Assembly (NCBI RefSeq): GCF_022637455.1
Contig: NZ_CP093341.1
Location: 310,001 to 374,000 of the forward strand
DNA length: 64,000 bases
Source of the DNA: Lysobacter sp. S4-A87
Lineage (GTDB): Bacteria > Pseudomonadota > Gammaproteobacteria > Xanthomonadales > Xanthomonadaceae
Direction: 5' to 3'
Shown here piece by piece: positions 49,402-58,720 of this stretch (positions are counted from its first letter, which is position 1; the number at the start of each line of letters is the position of its first letter). The position numbers were made by a program, and so were the translations under genes. The notes beneath the pieces were generated by a model that was not told the DNA's origin, searched no databases, and saw nothing but the letters and a program-made list of their open reading frames with translations.

Positions 49402-49887
49402 TCAGTCGTTGCGCAGGTCGATCCTGTCCTTGGCCAGCTGCTCGTTGAGCTCCAGGTCGAGCATGTGCAGGCCGAGCTTGGCCTCGCGCCCCAGGCACAG
49501 CGAGGCGGCGAACATCAGCAGCACGCCGATCATGGCCAGGCCGGTCGGCAGCAGGTCGAGCCGGTAGCCCAGGAATGCATCCACGGCGATGCCCAGGCTG
49601 GTGCCGACGAAGGCGCTGATCGCTGCGTACAGCATGCGCACCGCTGCCAGCACCAGATAGGAGCGCCGCCGGTGCGTGGCAATGCGCGCCTCCAGCGCGA
49701 CCCGGGCCGGGCCCTGGTCGGTAGCGCGCAACACCTCGATTTCGCTGCGCATGCGGTCAACGACGCGGGCCAGGCGGTTGTTCGACGAGATCAACAGCGA
49801 GCTGGCCGCGGTCAGGAAGAACGCGGGCGTGATCATGGCCGAGACGACGGCGTAGTGCGACGGGTCGATCGCGACGGGTGAGGGCAT
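49402..49887 (-). CDS. DUF2721 family membrane protein
   Basis: Inner-membrane protein of 161 aa with three to four hydrophobic segments (about residues 15-33, 78-95, 105-130). The middle shows the DUF2721 pattern [29 protein letters not shown] with a charged cytosolic stretch. No enzyme motif is present and the function is unknown. It faces orn across a short gap, and converges with tadA. Confidence 0.8.
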   Translation of the reverse strand: MPSPVAIDPSHYAVVSAMITPAFFLTAASSLLISSNNRLARVVDRMRSEIEVLRATDQGPARVALEARIATHRRRSYLVLAAVRMLYAAISAFVGTSLGIAVDAFLGYRLDLLPTGLAMIGVLLMFAASLCLGREAKLGLHMLDLELNEQLAKDRIDLRND

Positions 49888-49968
49888 GCGGTTTCCGTGA
49901 CTGCGTTGCGGGAGGCGCGGGTGCGGGCTGGCTGTATGATGCTACCGACATCCCTTCAGTGCGAGCCC

Positions 49969-50526
49969 ATGGCTGCGACCAACGACGAGCATCTGATCTG
50001 GATCGATCTGGAAATGACCGGCCTGGATACCGACAACGACTCGATCCTCGAGATCGCCACGCTGGTGACCGACAAGCAGCTCAACATCCTGGCCGAAGGG
50101 CCGGAGCTGGCGATCGTGCATCCGGTGTCGCGACTTGAAGCGATGGACGAATGGAACCGCAACCAGCACGGCAAGTCCGGCCTGTGGAAGCGCGTGGTCG
50201 AAAGCCGGGTGACCCTGGCAGAGGCCGAAGCGAGCACGCTGGCGTTCCTGGCGCACTGGGTGCCGGCCGGCCGTTCGCCGATGTGCGGAAACTCGATATG
50301 CCAGGACCGCCGATTCCTGCATCGCCTGATGCCGCGGCTTGAGCGCTATTTCCACTACCGCAATCTCGACGTCAGCACGGTCAAGGAACTGGCCCGCCGC
50401 TGGGCGCCCGACGTCCTGGCCGGTGTCAGCAAGGATGCCCGCCATACCGCGCTGAGCGACGTGCACGACTCCATCGCGGAGCTGCGCCACTACCGGACCT
50501 CGATGGGAAAGCTCGGCGGTCTGTAA
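49969..50526 (+). CDS. orn: Oligoribonuclease
   Basis: DEDDh 3'-5' exonuclease of 185 aa that degrades di- to penta-ribonucleotides, including pGpG from c-di-GMP breakdown. Acidic residues D13 and E15 ([10 protein letters not shown]), [12 protein letters not shown] and the final H-x4-D ([12 protein letters not shown]) are visible. ATG 49969 starts [18 protein letters not shown]. Upstream in-frame starts reach into the intergenic region. TATGAT at 49935-49940 is a possible -10, but its -35 is unclear. Confidence 0.95.
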   Translation: MAATNDEHLIWIDLEMTGLDTDNDSILEIATLVTDKQLNILAEGPELAIVHPVSRLEAMDEWNRNQHGKSGLWKRVVESRVTLAEAEASTLAFLAHWVPAGRSPMCGNSICQDRRFLHRLMPRLERYFHYRNLDVSTVKELARRWAPDVLAGVSKDARHTALSDVHDSIAELRHYRTSMGKLGGL

Positions 50527-50530
50527 GCCC

Positions 50531-50588
50531 GCGAAGCGCACCCGGGTTCCCGCGGCGTTGACCGTGCCATGACCCGGGTGCGCTTCGC
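50531..50588. repeat. Long inverted repeat between orn and mscS
   Basis: Two perfect 17-bp arms (50531-50547 and 50572-50588) with a 24-nt loop lie between the convergent orn and mscS genes. Both arms carry the CGAAGCGCACCCGGGT unit, and the right side extends into TTACCCGGGCTAC. Such GTAGCCCGGGTAAGCGAAGC-like units are common between genes in Xanthomonadaceae, so this is likely a REP-type element in inverted pair form that can also terminate both genes. Confidence 0.7.
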
Positions 50589-50615
50589 TTACCCGGGCTA
50601 CGGTGCCGGGCTCGC

Positions 50616-51506
50616 CTACTCGGGCTTGGCTGCGGTTGGCGTCACTACCACCTTCACGCCCTGGTCCTGCGCCACGTGGTGGTACATGCGCACGTCGCGC
50701 TGGGGGTAGGGGATGCTGATGCCATCCCGGTCGAAGGCGGCCTTGATGCGCTCGTTGAGATCGCATTTGGTGCTGAAATGGTCGGCGTTGCTGACGTGGC
50801 AGCGGATGCCCAGCTTGACCGCGCTGTCGGCCAGTTCGTAGACGACCACGTCCGGCGCCGGCTCGGGGAGGATCCGCTTGTCGGCATGCATGATCGCCAG
50901 CACCGCGGCGCGTGCCGCCTCGATGCTGTCGTTGTAGCCGATGCCGACGATCAGTTCGATGCGGCGGACCGTGTCGGGCGTGAGGTTGATGATCGGTGCC
51001 GTGGTGATCAGGCTGTTGGGCAGCACGATGGTCTGGTTGTCGGCGCCGCGCAGCTTGGTCTGGAAGATGCTGACCGATTCGACCCTGCCGCTCTTGCCGC
51101 CGATGTCGACGACGTCGCCGACGCGGAACGGCTTGAGCGTCACCAGCATCACGCCCGAGGCGACGTTGGACAGCGAGTCCTTCATGGCCAGGCCGATCGC
51201 CAGGCCGGCCGCGCCGAGCACGGCGAACAGCGATGCCGGCGAGACCTTCAGGAAGATCTGCAGGATCGCCAGCACGAACACCATCAGGATCAGCACGTAC
51301 GTCACGCGGCTGAGGAACTGCTGCGCGGTGGGTTCGACGTGGGCGCGCGTCAGTGCGCGCGAGACAGCGCGGGCGAGCCACTTGGCGACCTGGATGCCGA
51401 TATACAGCGCCAGCAGCGCCGCGCCCAGGCGCAGGCCCCATTCGACGGCGACGTCGGTCCAGCCGTCGGCCCGTTGCAGTTCGTTGGCCAGCTGTTCGAG
51501 TGTCAA
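50616..51506 (-). CDS. mscS: Small-conductance mechanosensitive channel MscS
   Basis: Osmotic safety channel of 296 aa. Three TM helices lie in the first 120 residues (GLRLGAALLALYIGIQVAKW, then TYVLILMVFVLAILQI, then the pore helix LFAVLGAAGLAIGLAMKDSLSNVASG). The beta domain (VLVTLKPFRVGDVVDIGG, then LRGADNQTIVLPNS) and the C-terminal alpha/beta domain follow. AAGGAGG lies 5 nt before TTG 51506, so that codon is chosen over a TTG five codons upstream that would sit inside the Shine-Dalgarno sequence. The ppsA terminator hairpin is just upstream. Confidence 0.9.
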   Translation of the reverse strand: MTLEQLANELQRADGWTDVAVEWGLRLGAALLALYIGIQVAKWLARAVSRALTRAHVEPTAQQFLSRVTYVLILMVFVLAILQIFLKVSPASLFAVLGAAGLAIGLAMKDSLSNVASGVMLVTLKPFRVGDVVDIGGKSGRVESVSIFQTKLRGADNQTIVLPNSLITTAPIINLTPDTVRRIELIVGIGYNDSIEAARAAVLAIMHADKRILPEPAPDVVVYELADSAVKLGIRCHVSNADHFSTKCDLNERIKAAFDRDGISIPYPQRDVRMYHHVAQDQGVKVVVTPTAAKPE

Positions 51507-51526
51507 GATTGCCTCCTTCAAAATGC

Positions 51527-51550
51527 GACGCCCCGCATGAGCGGGGCGTC
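51527..51550 (-). terminator. Rho-independent terminator after ppsA
   Basis: A perfect 10-bp stem (51527-51536 with 51541-51550) with an ATGA loop lies 45 bp after the ppsA stop and is followed on the minus strand by GCATTTT. The mscS Shine-Dalgarno sequence begins right after it. Confidence 0.75.
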
Positions 51551-51594
51551 AGGTTCAGCGCAAGTCTAACTGCACCGGCGTTAGAAGCCCGTCA

Positions 51595-53982
51595 TCAGGC
51601 CGCTTTCGACTTGGCTTTGGCCTTGGCCAGGCGCAGCCAGGTGTCGACGACGGTATCGGGGTTCAGCGAGACCGACTCGATGCCCTGTTCCATCAGCCAC
51701 TCGGCCAGGTCCGGGTGATCGCTCGGGCCCTGGCCGCAGATGCCGACGTACTTGCCCTTGGCGCGCGCGGTCGAGATGGCCATGGCCAGCAGTTTCTTCA
51801 CCGCCGGATCGCGCTCGTCGAACAGTTTGGCGACGATGGCCGAGTCGCGGTCCAGGCCCAGGGTGAGCTGGGTAAGGTCGTTGGAACCGATCGAGAAACC
51901 GTCGAAGATGTCGAGGAACTCGTCGGCCAGCAGCGCGTTCGACGGGACTTCGCACATCATGATGATCTTCAGGCCGTCCTTGCCCTGCTCGAGGCCATTG
52001 GCCTTGAGCACTTCGACCACCTTGCGGCCTTCATCGAGCGTGCGCACGAACGGGATCATGACCCAGCAGTTGGTCAGGCCCATGTCCTCGCGCACCTTCA
52101 GCACCGCCTGGCACTCCAGCGCGAAGGCGTCGGTGAAGCTCGGGTCGACGTAACGGCTGGCGCCACGGAAGCCGATCATCGGGTTCTCTTCGTGCGGCTC
52201 GTAGCGATTGCCGCCGATGAGGTTGGCGTACTCGTTGGACTTGAAGTCCGACAGGCGCACGATCACCGGATGCGGCGCGAACGACGCGGTGATGGTGGCG
52301 ATGCCTTCGGCGAGGCGGTCGACATAGAACGCGACCGGGTCGTTGCCGTAGCCGGCGATCTTGGCGTCGATCTTCTTCTTCGTATCGGCGTCCTGCTGGC
52401 TGTATTCGAGCAGGGCCTTGGGATGGATGCCGATGTGGCTGGCGATGATCATTTCCAGGCGCGCCAGGCCGACGCCGGCGTTGGGCAGCATGGCGAAGTC
52501 GAAGGCGCGCTCGGGGTTGGCGACGTTCATCATCACCTTGAGCGGCGCCTCGGGCATCTTGTCCAGATCAGCGGTGTGGCGCTCGAAGGGCAGGGCACCG
52601 TCGTAGATGAAGCCGGTGTCGCCTTCGGCGCAGCTGATGGTGACTTCCTGGCCATCCTTGATCGTGTCCAGACCGTTGCCGGTACCCACCACGGCCGGAA
52701 CGCCGAGCTCGCGGGCGATGATCGCGGCATGGCAGGTGCGGCCGCCACGGTTGGTGACGATCGCCGCCGAACGCTTCATCACCGGCTCCCAGTCGGGATC
52801 GGTCATGTCGGCGACCAGCACGTCGCCGGGCTGCACGCGGGCCATGTCGGCCAGCGAGCGCACCACGCGGGCCACACCGGTGCCTACCTTCTGGCCGATC
52901 GCGCGGCCTTCACAGATCACCTCGCCACGCTTGGTCAGCTGGTAGCGCTCGATCTGCGTCGCCTTGCTGCGCGACTTCACCGTCTCCGGGCGGGCCTGGA
53001 CGATGAACAGCTTGCCGCTGATGCCGTCCTTGGCCCACTCGATGTCCATCGGGCGGCCGTAATGCTTCTCGATGACCAGCGACTGCTTGGCCAGTTCCTG
53101 CACGTCTTCGTCGCTGATCGAGAACGTGTTGCGCAGCTCGGCCGGCGTTTCCTCGATGCGCACGCGCTCACCGGGGGTGTCGGAATAGACCATGCGCTGC
53201 TGCTTGGCGCCGATGCCGCGGCGCAGGATCGCCTTCTTGCCCTGCAGCAGCGTGGGCTTGTAGACGTAGAACTCGTCCGGGTTGACCGCGCCCTGCACGA
53301 CCATCTCGCCCAGGCCATAGCTGGAGGTGATGAACACCACGTCGCGGAAACCCGACTCGGTGTCGAGGGTGAACAGCACGCCGGAGGAACCGACGTTGGA
53401 GCGCACCATCAGCTGCACGCCGGCCGACAGGAACACGTCCTCGTGCTTGAAGCCGTGGTGCACGCGGTAGGCGATGGCGCGATCGTTGTAGAGGCTGGCG
53501 AAGACTTCCTTGACCTTGTGCACGACGTCGTCGGCACCGGTGACGTTGAGGAAGGTTTCCTGCTGGCCGGCGAACGAGGCATCCGGCAGGTCTTCGGCCG
53601 TTGCCGAGGAGCGCACTGCCACGGCGACTTCACCGCCGCCGTTCTCGTCGCACAGCTGCTTGTAGGCGGTGCGGATGTCGGCATCCAGCTGCGACTGCAG
53701 CGGCGCGTCGATCACCCACTTGCGGATCTCGGCACCGGCCGTGGTCAGCGCCGGCACGTCCTCGACATCGAGCGTGGCGAGCTTGTCGTAGATGCGCTGG
53801 TGCAGGTTGTTGTGGGCGATGAAATCCTTGAAGGCTTCGGCCGTGGTCGCGTAGCCGCCCGGCACGGAAACACCCAGGCCTGCTAGGTTGCCGATCATCT
53901 CGCCCAGCGAGGAATTCTTGCCGCCGACACGTGCCAGATCGGTAAGGCGCAGCGCGTGCAGCCAGAGGATGTTCTCGTTCAA
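51595..53982 (-). CDS. ppsA: Phosphoenolpyruvate synthase
   Basis: Gluconeogenic enzyme of 795 aa (E. coli 792) that converts pyruvate and ATP to PEP, AMP and phosphate. The N-terminal ATP-grasp domain starts [28 protein letters not shown]. The phosphohistidine domain has the active His in [15 protein letters not shown], and the barrel ends in [18 protein letters not shown] and [14 protein letters not shown] 53982 gives the family start. An in-frame ATG at 54012 is a possible alternative. It is divergent from ppsR, which regulates it by phosphorylation, as in other bacteria. Confidence 0.94.
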   Translation of the reverse strand: MNENILWLHALRLTDLARVGGKNSSLGEMIGNLAGLGVSVPGGYATTAEAFKDFIAHNNLHQRIYDKLATLDVEDVPALTTAGAEIRKWVIDAPLQSQLDADIRTAYKQLCDENGGGEVAVAVRSSATAEDLPDASFAGQQETFLNVTGADDVVHKVKEVFASLYNDRAIAYRVHHGFKHEDVFLSAGVQLMVRSNVGSSGVLFTLDTESGFRDVVFITSSYGLGEMVVQGAVNPDEFYVYKPTLLQGKKAILRRGIGAKQQRMVYSDTPGERVRIEETPAELRNTFSISDEDVQELAKQSLVIEKHYGRPMDIEWAKDGISGKLFIVQARPETVKSRSKATQIERYQLTKRGEVICEGRAIGQKVGTGVARVVRSLADMARVQPGDVLVADMTDPDWEPVMKRSAAIVTNRGGRTCHAAIIARELGVPAVVGTGNGLDTIKDGQEVTISCAEGDTGFIYDGALPFERHTADLDKMPEAPLKVMMNVANPERAFDFAMLPNAGVGLARLEMIIASHIGIHPKALLEYSQQDADTKKKIDAKIAGYGNDPVAFYVDRLAEGIATITASFAPHPVIVRLSDFKSNEYANLIGGNRYEPHEENPMIGFRGASRYVDPSFTDAFALECQAVLKVREDMGLTNCWVMIPFVRTLDEGRKVVEVLKANGLEQGKDGLKIIMMCEVPSNALLADEFLDIFDGFSIGSNDLTQLTLGLDRDSAIVAKLFDERDPAVKKLLAMAISTARAKGKYVGICGQGPSDHPDLAEWLMEQGIESVSLNPDTVVDTWLRLAKAKAKSKAA

Positions 53983-54118
53983 GCGGGCGGTCTCCAGGGG
54001 GGCGGGGCGCATGCCTGCGCAGTTATCCGGATATGATCGCCTCTGCGTCGGATGCATACAAGCTTGATTCGACGGGGTTTTTCGTATTGTGAACGGCCAA
54101 TTCAGACGGAGTGGGACC

Positions 54119-54940
54119 ATGGCAGGCGTGCGACCGGTGTTCTATGTGTCAGACGGTACGGGCATCACCGCCGAAACCATCGGCCACAGCCTCCTCACCC
54201 AGTTCACCGATACCCGGTTCGTGACCGACCGGATCGCCTTCGTCGACAGCATCGAGCGGGCCCGGGAGGTGGCGGAGAAGATCCGCGGCGCGGCCGAGAC
54301 CCATGGCGTCCGCCCGGTCGTCATCAACTCCTGCATGGACGCCGACGTGAGCCTGGCCCTGGCCGAGAGCGGGGCGCTGATGCTGGACGTGTTCGCGCCG
54401 TTCATCGAGCCGCTCGAGCGCGAGCTGGAACAGACGCGCCAGCGCCACATCGGTCGCGCCCACGGCATGTTCGACTTCGAGACCTATCACCGCCGCATCA
54501 ACGCGATGAACTTCGCCTTGACCCACGACGACGGCCAGGCCGTCGACTACGCCGATGCGGACCTCGTGCTGGTGGCGGTTTCGCGGGCGGGCAAGACGCC
54601 GACCTGCGTGTACCTGGCGCTGCATTACGGCATCCGCGCGGCCAACTACCCGCTGACCGAGGAAGACCTCGAGCACGACCGCCTGCCGCCGCGCCTGCGG
54701 CCGTACCGCAACAAGCTGTTCGGGCTGACCATCGATCCGGTGCGCCTGCAGCAGATCCGCCAGGAAAGACGGCCCAACTCGCGCTATTCGCAGCTGGAAA
54801 CGTGCAAACGCGAGGTCACGGCGGCGGAAATGATGTTCCGTGCAGAGAGGATTCCGACGCTGAGCACGACCCATACCTCGATCGAGGAGATCTCGAGCAA
54901 GGTGCTGACGACGCTGGGGATCCATCGCGAGATGTTCTGA
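54119..54940 (+). CDS. ppsR: PEP synthetase regulatory kinase/pyrophosphorylase (DUF299)
   Basis: Regulator of 273 aa that inactivates PpsA by ADP-dependent phosphorylation of a threonine and restores it by pyrophosphorolysis. The family start [22 protein letters not shown] is followed by [22 protein letters not shown] and the P-loop-like [29 protein letters not shown] 54119 follows CGGAG. A GTG 30 bp upstream is less likely. Divergent with ppsA, so the pair may share regulatory DNA. Confidence 0.93.
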   Translation: MAGVRPVFYVSDGTGITAETIGHSLLTQFTDTRFVTDRIAFVDSIERAREVAEKIRGAAETHGVRPVVINSCMDADVSLALAESGALMLDVFAPFIEPLERELEQTRQRHIGRAHGMFDFETYHRRINAMNFALTHDDGQAVDYADADLVLVAVSRAGKTPTCVYLALHYGIRAANYPLTEEDLEHDRLPPRLRPYRNKLFGLTIDPVRLQQIRQERRPNSRYSQLETCKREVTAAEMMFRAERIPTLSTTHTSIEEISSKVLTTLGIHREMF

Positions 54941-55093
54941 ACGCCGTTGCGGCGCAGGAGCCTGGGTGAAAGTGCCCGAAAGCAGCCCGGAAAACAGGCT
55001 CGAAAAAGCAACGCGAGGAATGCTTACCGTAGGCCTACCGGGGCAGGGCGTCAACGCTGCCGCGCAGGCGCCATGGCGTGTAGGATCGGGCGC

Positions 55094-55612
55094 ATGATGA
55101 CGTCCCTGGCCACGCGAACCGCACGCATTCCCCGCCTGAGCCGCTTTGGCTGGCTGATGGGTCTGTACGCGGAAAACCACGAGCGGTTCACGCGGATGTT
55201 CCCACCGGCGGGACTGCTGGTCGGAACCTACCGCTCCAGCGCCGGCGACCACCTGGACCTGCAGCTGGACGTGATCGAGCAGCACCGTTACACCACCGAG
55301 TTGCGGATGACCTACGCCATGCGCGACCCGGTCACCGGGGAGCCCGATCCCTCGGCGTTTTTGCGCCTTTACCACGACGCCCGCCAGCTCGAGGTCACCC
55401 ATTGCTACGTCGGGCGGCGCTGGCAGGACGCGATCGGGATGTACCCGCCACCGGCGGAAGTGCTCGACCACCGCACGCAGATGAACACGTTTCTCGGAAA
55501 GTGGCTCGAGTATCTAGCGGAGCGGGGACATGGTGTGGCAACATTGCGCCCCGTTGACGCCGGCACAGCCGCTGGCGGACACGACGAAAAAAATCTGGCA
55601 GCGAACGCTTGA
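55094..55612 (+). CDS. DUF1249 family protein
   Basis: Cytosolic protein of 172 aa similar to E. coli YqiB (DUF1249). The pattern GWLMGLYAENHERFTRMFP near residue 20, then DLQLDVIEQHRYTTELRMTY and ARQLEVTHCYVGRRW, matches the family, whose function is unknown. ATG 55094 is preferred, with AGGA 8 nt before it. A second ATG follows directly. The tail beyond residue 150 is Ala/Gly rich and less conserved. The -35 box of the tRNA promoter overlaps its last codons. Confidence 0.8.
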   Translation: MMTSLATRTARIPRLSRFGWLMGLYAENHERFTRMFPPAGLLVGTYRSSAGDHLDLQLDVIEQHRYTTELRMTYAMRDPVTGEPDPSAFLRLYHDARQLEVTHCYVGRRWQDAIGMYPPPAEVLDHRTQMNTFLGKWLEYLAERGHGVATLRPVDAGTAAGGHDEKNLAANA

Positions 55613-55638
55613 CGACATCGCTGAACGCCCGCTAGAAT
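55609..55638 (+). promoter_or_regulatory. Sigma-70 promoter of the tRNA-Ala/tRNA-Glu operon
   Basis: TTGACG (55609-55614) and TAGAAT (55633-55638) are separated by 18 bp, with the start site expected near 55645, about 15 nt before the first tRNA. Confidence 0.8.
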
Positions 55639-55659
55639 TTTCGTCTTTCCAGCACACGT

Positions 55660-55735
55660 GGGGCCATAGCTCAGCTGGGAGAGCGCCTGCATGGCATGCA
55701 GGAGGTCGGCGGTTCGATCCCGCCTGGCTCCACCA
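55660..55735 (+). tRNA. tRNA-Ala (GGC)
   Basis: 76-nt cloverleaf with CCA encoded. The acceptor stem pairs GGGGCCA with TGGCTCC and contains the G3-U70 pair that defines alanine tRNA. The anticodon loop ATGGCAT gives the anticodon GGC. The T-loop GGTTCGATCC is canonical. It is the first gene of a two-tRNA operon. Confidence 0.97.
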
Positions 55736-55779
55736 TCTCTCAACGGGATGCGTGCTGAAGAGTGTCAAACCAAAGTTTT

Positions 55780-55855
55780 GTCCCCATCGTCTAGAGGCCT
55801 AGGACATTACCCTTTCACGGTAGCGACCGGGGTTCGAATCCCCGTGGGGACGCCA
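55780..55855 (+). tRNA. tRNA-Glu (TTC)
   Basis: 76-nt cloverleaf with CCA encoded. GTCCCCA pairs with TGGGGAC in the acceptor stem, the anticodon loop CTTTCAC gives TTC, and the T-loop is GGTTCGAATC. It lies 44 bp after tRNA-Ala and shares its transcript. Confidence 0.97.
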
Positions 55856-55867
55856 ATTGAAAACATT

Positions 55868-55900
55868 CAGGGCTGCCGAAAGGTGGCCCTGATTGTTTTT
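55868..55900 (+). terminator. Rho-independent terminator of the tRNA operon
   Basis: CAGGGCTGCC (55868-55877) pairs with GGTGGCCCTG (55882-55891), with two G-U pairs and a GAAA loop, followed by ATTGTTTTT. Confidence 0.85.
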
Positions 55901-56213
55901 GGCGTTCGCAAGATCGCGAATGCCAGCACTTCCATTTTCCACGCGGCCTGGGTGGTGCGTCCTGCAAACAAGGATGACGCGGTCGAAGCTTGCACCGCGT
56001 ACAACGTTTTCGCCTTGGTCGGCTAGACGCCGTTGGCGAAGATTTTCAGGAAGGCATCCGCCGTCGTACTGCACGCCGCCCGGCGCATTGGCTGAAGTCC
56101 CGTAAACGCGGAGTAGTTGCCGCTGCCGCATGACGCCATACGCAAGCCGTTAACACCGCCCGGGGCATAGTCCGCAGCAATGCCGCGTGTACGTGGTCAC
56201 GCAGGAAAGCGCC
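55901..56213 (+). other. Intergenic region without a recognised gene
   Basis: About 310 bp between the tRNA terminator and the peroxiredoxin gene. No frame looks coding on either strand, no tRNA, repeat or attachment-like copy of a tRNA end was noticed, and no convincing promoter was found, though the peroxiredoxin promoter must lie here. Confidence 0.5.
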
Positions 56214-56735
56214 ATGCCAGCTGCCGATGTGCCTCCGAGCCCGATGCCTGAAACCATCCTGCCTGCCGGCACGATGGCGCCGGATTTCACCCTCAGCGCC
56301 ACGCCGGACCAGACGCTGTCGCTCAGCGAGCTTCGCGGCAAGCCGGTCATCCTGGCCTTCTACCCGGCGGACTGGAGCCCGGTCTGTGGCGATCAGATGG
56401 CGCTGTACAACGAGGTGCTGCCGGCGTTCAAGAGCGCAGGCGCGACGTTGCTGGGGATCTCGGTGGACAGCGTCTGGTGCCATCAGGCCTTTGCTCTGGA
56501 TCGCCATCTTCACTTCAACCTGCTGGCCGACTTCGAGCCGAAAGGGGAGGTCGCGCGTCGCTATGGTGCCTACGATGCCCCGCACGGCGTGACCCGGCGG
56601 GCGCTGTTCGTCATCGACAAGGAAGGCGTGATCGCCTGGAGTTACCTCTCGCCCACGGCAGTCAATCCAGGCGCCGACGGCATCCTTGACGCGCTGGACA
56701 AGCTCCAGGCCCAATCGTCCGCAAAGGCAGGTTAG
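56214..56735 (+). CDS. Peroxiredoxin (AhpC/TSA family)
   Basis: Thiol peroxidase of 173 aa. Thioredoxin-fold motifs are APDFTLSATPDQTLSLSELRGKPVILAFYPADWSPVCGDQM with the peroxidatic cysteine C58, and a second cysteine C89 in ISVDSVWCHQAFA that may resolve it. The usual YPxDFTxVC context is changed to YPADWSPVC. The C-terminal region (GVTRRALFVIDKEGVIAWSYLS) is typical. ATG 56214 follows GCAGGA. An in-frame GTG 27 bp upstream is possible. A DsbA-like gene follows after 5 bp, so both likely act on redox stress. Confidence 0.85.
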   Translation: MPAADVPPSPMPETILPAGTMAPDFTLSATPDQTLSLSELRGKPVILAFYPADWSPVCGDQMALYNEVLPAFKSAGATLLGISVDSVWCHQAFALDRHLHFNLLADFEPKGEVARRYGAYDAPHGVTRRALFVIDKEGVIAWSYLSPTAVNPGADGILDALDKLQAQSSAKAG

Positions 56736-56740
56736 ACGCC

Positions 56741-57270
56741 ATGTCGAGTCTCAGGATTCCGGTAGGACCGGACGATCACGTCCAGGGCAACGAGAACGCG
56801 GTGGTGACCCTCGTCGAGTACGGCGATTACCAGTGCCCCTACTGCGGCGAGGCGTATCCCCAGGTGAAGCAGCTCCAGGCGGAGTTCCCACAGGACCTGC
56901 GCTTCGTGTTCCGCAACTTCCCGATCACCCAGTTGCATCCCAACGCCGCCAGCGCGGCAGCCACCGCGGAGTTCGCTGCTAGCAATGGACACTTCTGGGA
57001 AGCGCATGACGCGCTGTACGAGAACCAGGAAGATCTCGGCGCGCCGTTGTACGTGGAACTGGTCAGTCGGCTGGGGCTGGATCCGGTCGAGCTGCGCGAC
57101 GCCATCCAGGCCGACGTGTTCGACGAGAAGATCCGCACGATTTCAACGGCGGCGTGCGTAGCGGGGTCAATGGCACTCCGTCGTTCTTCGTCAACTCGGT
57201 GCGCTTCGATGGACCTGTCGAGGCATTGCGGGACGTCATCGCCGAGCTGGTAGCGGCTGCGAAGAAGTAA
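56741..57270 (+). pseudogene. DsbA-like thioredoxin-fold protein, frameshifted near the C-terminus
   Basis: Oxidoreductase of the Thioredoxin_4/DsbA type with the active site C32-P-Y-C35 (VEYGDYQCPYCGEAYP). The frame from 56741 is normal up to about residue 133 (FDEKIRT), then reads ISTAACVAGS and stops at 57253. One extra base at about 57139/57140 would restore KIRTDFNGGVRSGVNG, then TPSFFVNSVRFDGPVEALRDVI and a stop at 57268-57270, which is the usual C-terminus including the cis-proline (GTPSFF). This looks like a single-base deletion, either true or a sequencing error. As read, the gene is likely inactive. It follows the peroxiredoxin by 5 bp. Confidence 0.8.
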
Positions 57271-57397
57271 GTGGCCCGCCGGGCCGTGCGTACGGGGAAC
57301 CAGTGCGTTTCCACGCGCATGCGTACCGGGTGATCTTGCTGCGTGCTTGAATCAGGCGTGGTTCCTGCTGGCTGGTTCCATCAAAGGAGAAGCGCAT

Positions 57398-58174
57398 ATG
57401 AAGACCCTCTTGGCCGGGCTGGCCCTCGCCGCCGGCACCCTCGCCGGAACCAATGCTTGCGCACAGGAGGCCAGGCCGACCGTGGTCCTGGTGCACGGCG
57501 CATTCGCCGACGCGTCGAGCTGGAACCGGGTGATCGAGATCCTGAAGAAGGACGGCTATCCGGTGGTGGCTGTCGCCAATCCGCTGCGCGGTGTCGCCAG
57601 CGATGGGCAGTACGTGTCCGATGTCGTGGCGAGTGTGACCACGCCGGTGGTCCTGGTCGGTCATTCATACGGTGGCAGCGTCATTTCCGCGGCGGCGCGC
57701 GGCCACGGCAACGTCAAGGCGCTGGTGTATGTCGCTGCGTTCGCTCCCGAAGCAGGCGAGACTGCCGCCGGGCTGTCGGGCAAATTCCCCGGCAGCACGC
57801 TGGGTCCGACGTTGGCTCCGCCAGTGAAGCTGGCGAGCGGAGGTGCCGATCTCTACATCCAGCAGGACAAGTTCCACGCGCAGTTCGCCGCGGACGTCCC
57901 GGCTGCGGATGCGGCCCTGATGGCGGCTACGCAGCGCCCGATCACCGAGGCTGCGCTCAATGAGAAGGCTGGCACGCCGGCCTGGAACAGCGTGCCTTCG
58001 TGGTTCATCTATGGCGACAAGGACAAGAACATCCCGCCGCAATCACTGGCCTTCATGGCCAAGCGAGCCGGGTCGAAGCAGACCGAGGTCGTCGCCGGCG
58101 CATCGCACGTGGTGATGGTTTCGCATGCGGGGGCCGTTGCAAAGATGATCGAGCGCGCTGCTGCGGCGCGCTGA
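57398..58174 (+). CDS. Secreted alpha/beta hydrolase
   Basis: Predicted exported hydrolase of 258 aa. A signal peptide (MKTLLAGLALAAGTLAGTNACA) leads to the mature fold: VVLVHGAFADASSWNRVI (oxyanion), VVLVGHSYGGSVISAAA (nucleophile Ser), YGDKDKNIPPQS (acid) and a late His (GASHVVMVSHAG). This matches the salicylate-esterase-like hydrolases common in soil bacteria. The Shine-Dalgarno AAAGGAGA lies before ATG 57398. It converges with cueR, 3 bp away. The substrate is unknown. Confidence 0.85.
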   Translation: MKTLLAGLALAAGTLAGTNACAQEARPTVVLVHGAFADASSWNRVIEILKKDGYPVVAVANPLRGVASDGQYVSDVVASVTTPVVLVGHSYGGSVISAAARGHGNVKALVYVAAFAPEAGETAAGLSGKFPGSTLGPTLAPPVKLASGGADLYIQQDKFHAQFAADVPAADAALMAATQRPITEAALNEKAGTPAWNSVPSWFIYGDKDKNIPPQSLAFMAKRAGSKQTEVVAGASHVVMVSHAGAVAKMIERAAAAR

Positions 58175-58177
58175 TCG

Positions 58178-58663
58178 TCAGTCGGGGCGGGCGGCTGCGC
58201 CCGCCGGCCCTTCGTAGGCCGGCCCTTCGTACGCCAGGTCGTCAAGGATGGGGCAATCGGGCCGGTCATCGCCATGGCAACGACGGGCGAGGTCCTGCAG
58301 GGTGCGTTGCATCGCCTGCATTTCGCTGATCCTCGCCGTCAGTTCATCGACGTGCGCCTGGGCAAGCTTCTTCACTTCCGCGCTGGCGCGACTGCGGTCG
58401 TCCCACAGGCCGAGCAGCACTTCGATCTGTTTCATCGAGAATCCCAGTCGCCGCGCGCGATGGATGAAGCCCAGCCGGTGCACGTCGGCATCGCTGTAGA
58501 TGCGGTAACCGGCGAAGGTGCGGCCGGCCTGCGGGATCAGGCCGATGCTCTCGTAGTGCCGGATCATCTTTGCGCTGACACCGCTCAGCTGCGCGGCTTC
58601 GCCGATGTTGTGCAGGCCCTGCTGGCGGGCATCGGCGAGTTCGGGTCGTGGCGGGCGGGGCAT
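58178..58663 (-). CDS. cueR: Copper-responsive MerR regulator CueR
   Basis: MerR-family activator of 161 aa. The N-terminal winged helix reads HNIGEAAQLSGVSAKMIRHYESIGLIPQAGRTFAGYRIYSDADVHRL. The metal loop RRCHGDDRPDCPIL carries two cysteines as in CueR, which responds to Cu(I). The N-terminus is about 15 residues longer than E. coli CueR, and the tail has an unusual repeat of YEGPA. It stands 57 bp after copA in the same direction and probably activates the copA promoter at 61160-61190. Confidence 0.92.
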   Translation of the reverse strand: MPRPPRPELADARQQGLHNIGEAAQLSGVSAKMIRHYESIGLIPQAGRTFAGYRIYSDADVHRLGFIHRARRLGFSMKQIEVLLGLWDDRSRASAEVKKLAQAHVDELTARISEMQAMQRTLQDLARRCHGDDRPDCPILDDLAYEGPAYEGPAGAAARPD

Positions 58664-58720
58664 GTCGCGGCTCCTGGGTGGCGTGCTGCTGTTCAATGGC
58701 GTGCCGTTCAAGTGTGCCGT

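Noticed and set aside
55799-56131. Minus-strand frame ending RPHGDSNPGRYRER
   Set aside because: This peptide is the known false translation of the antisense of tRNA-Glu.
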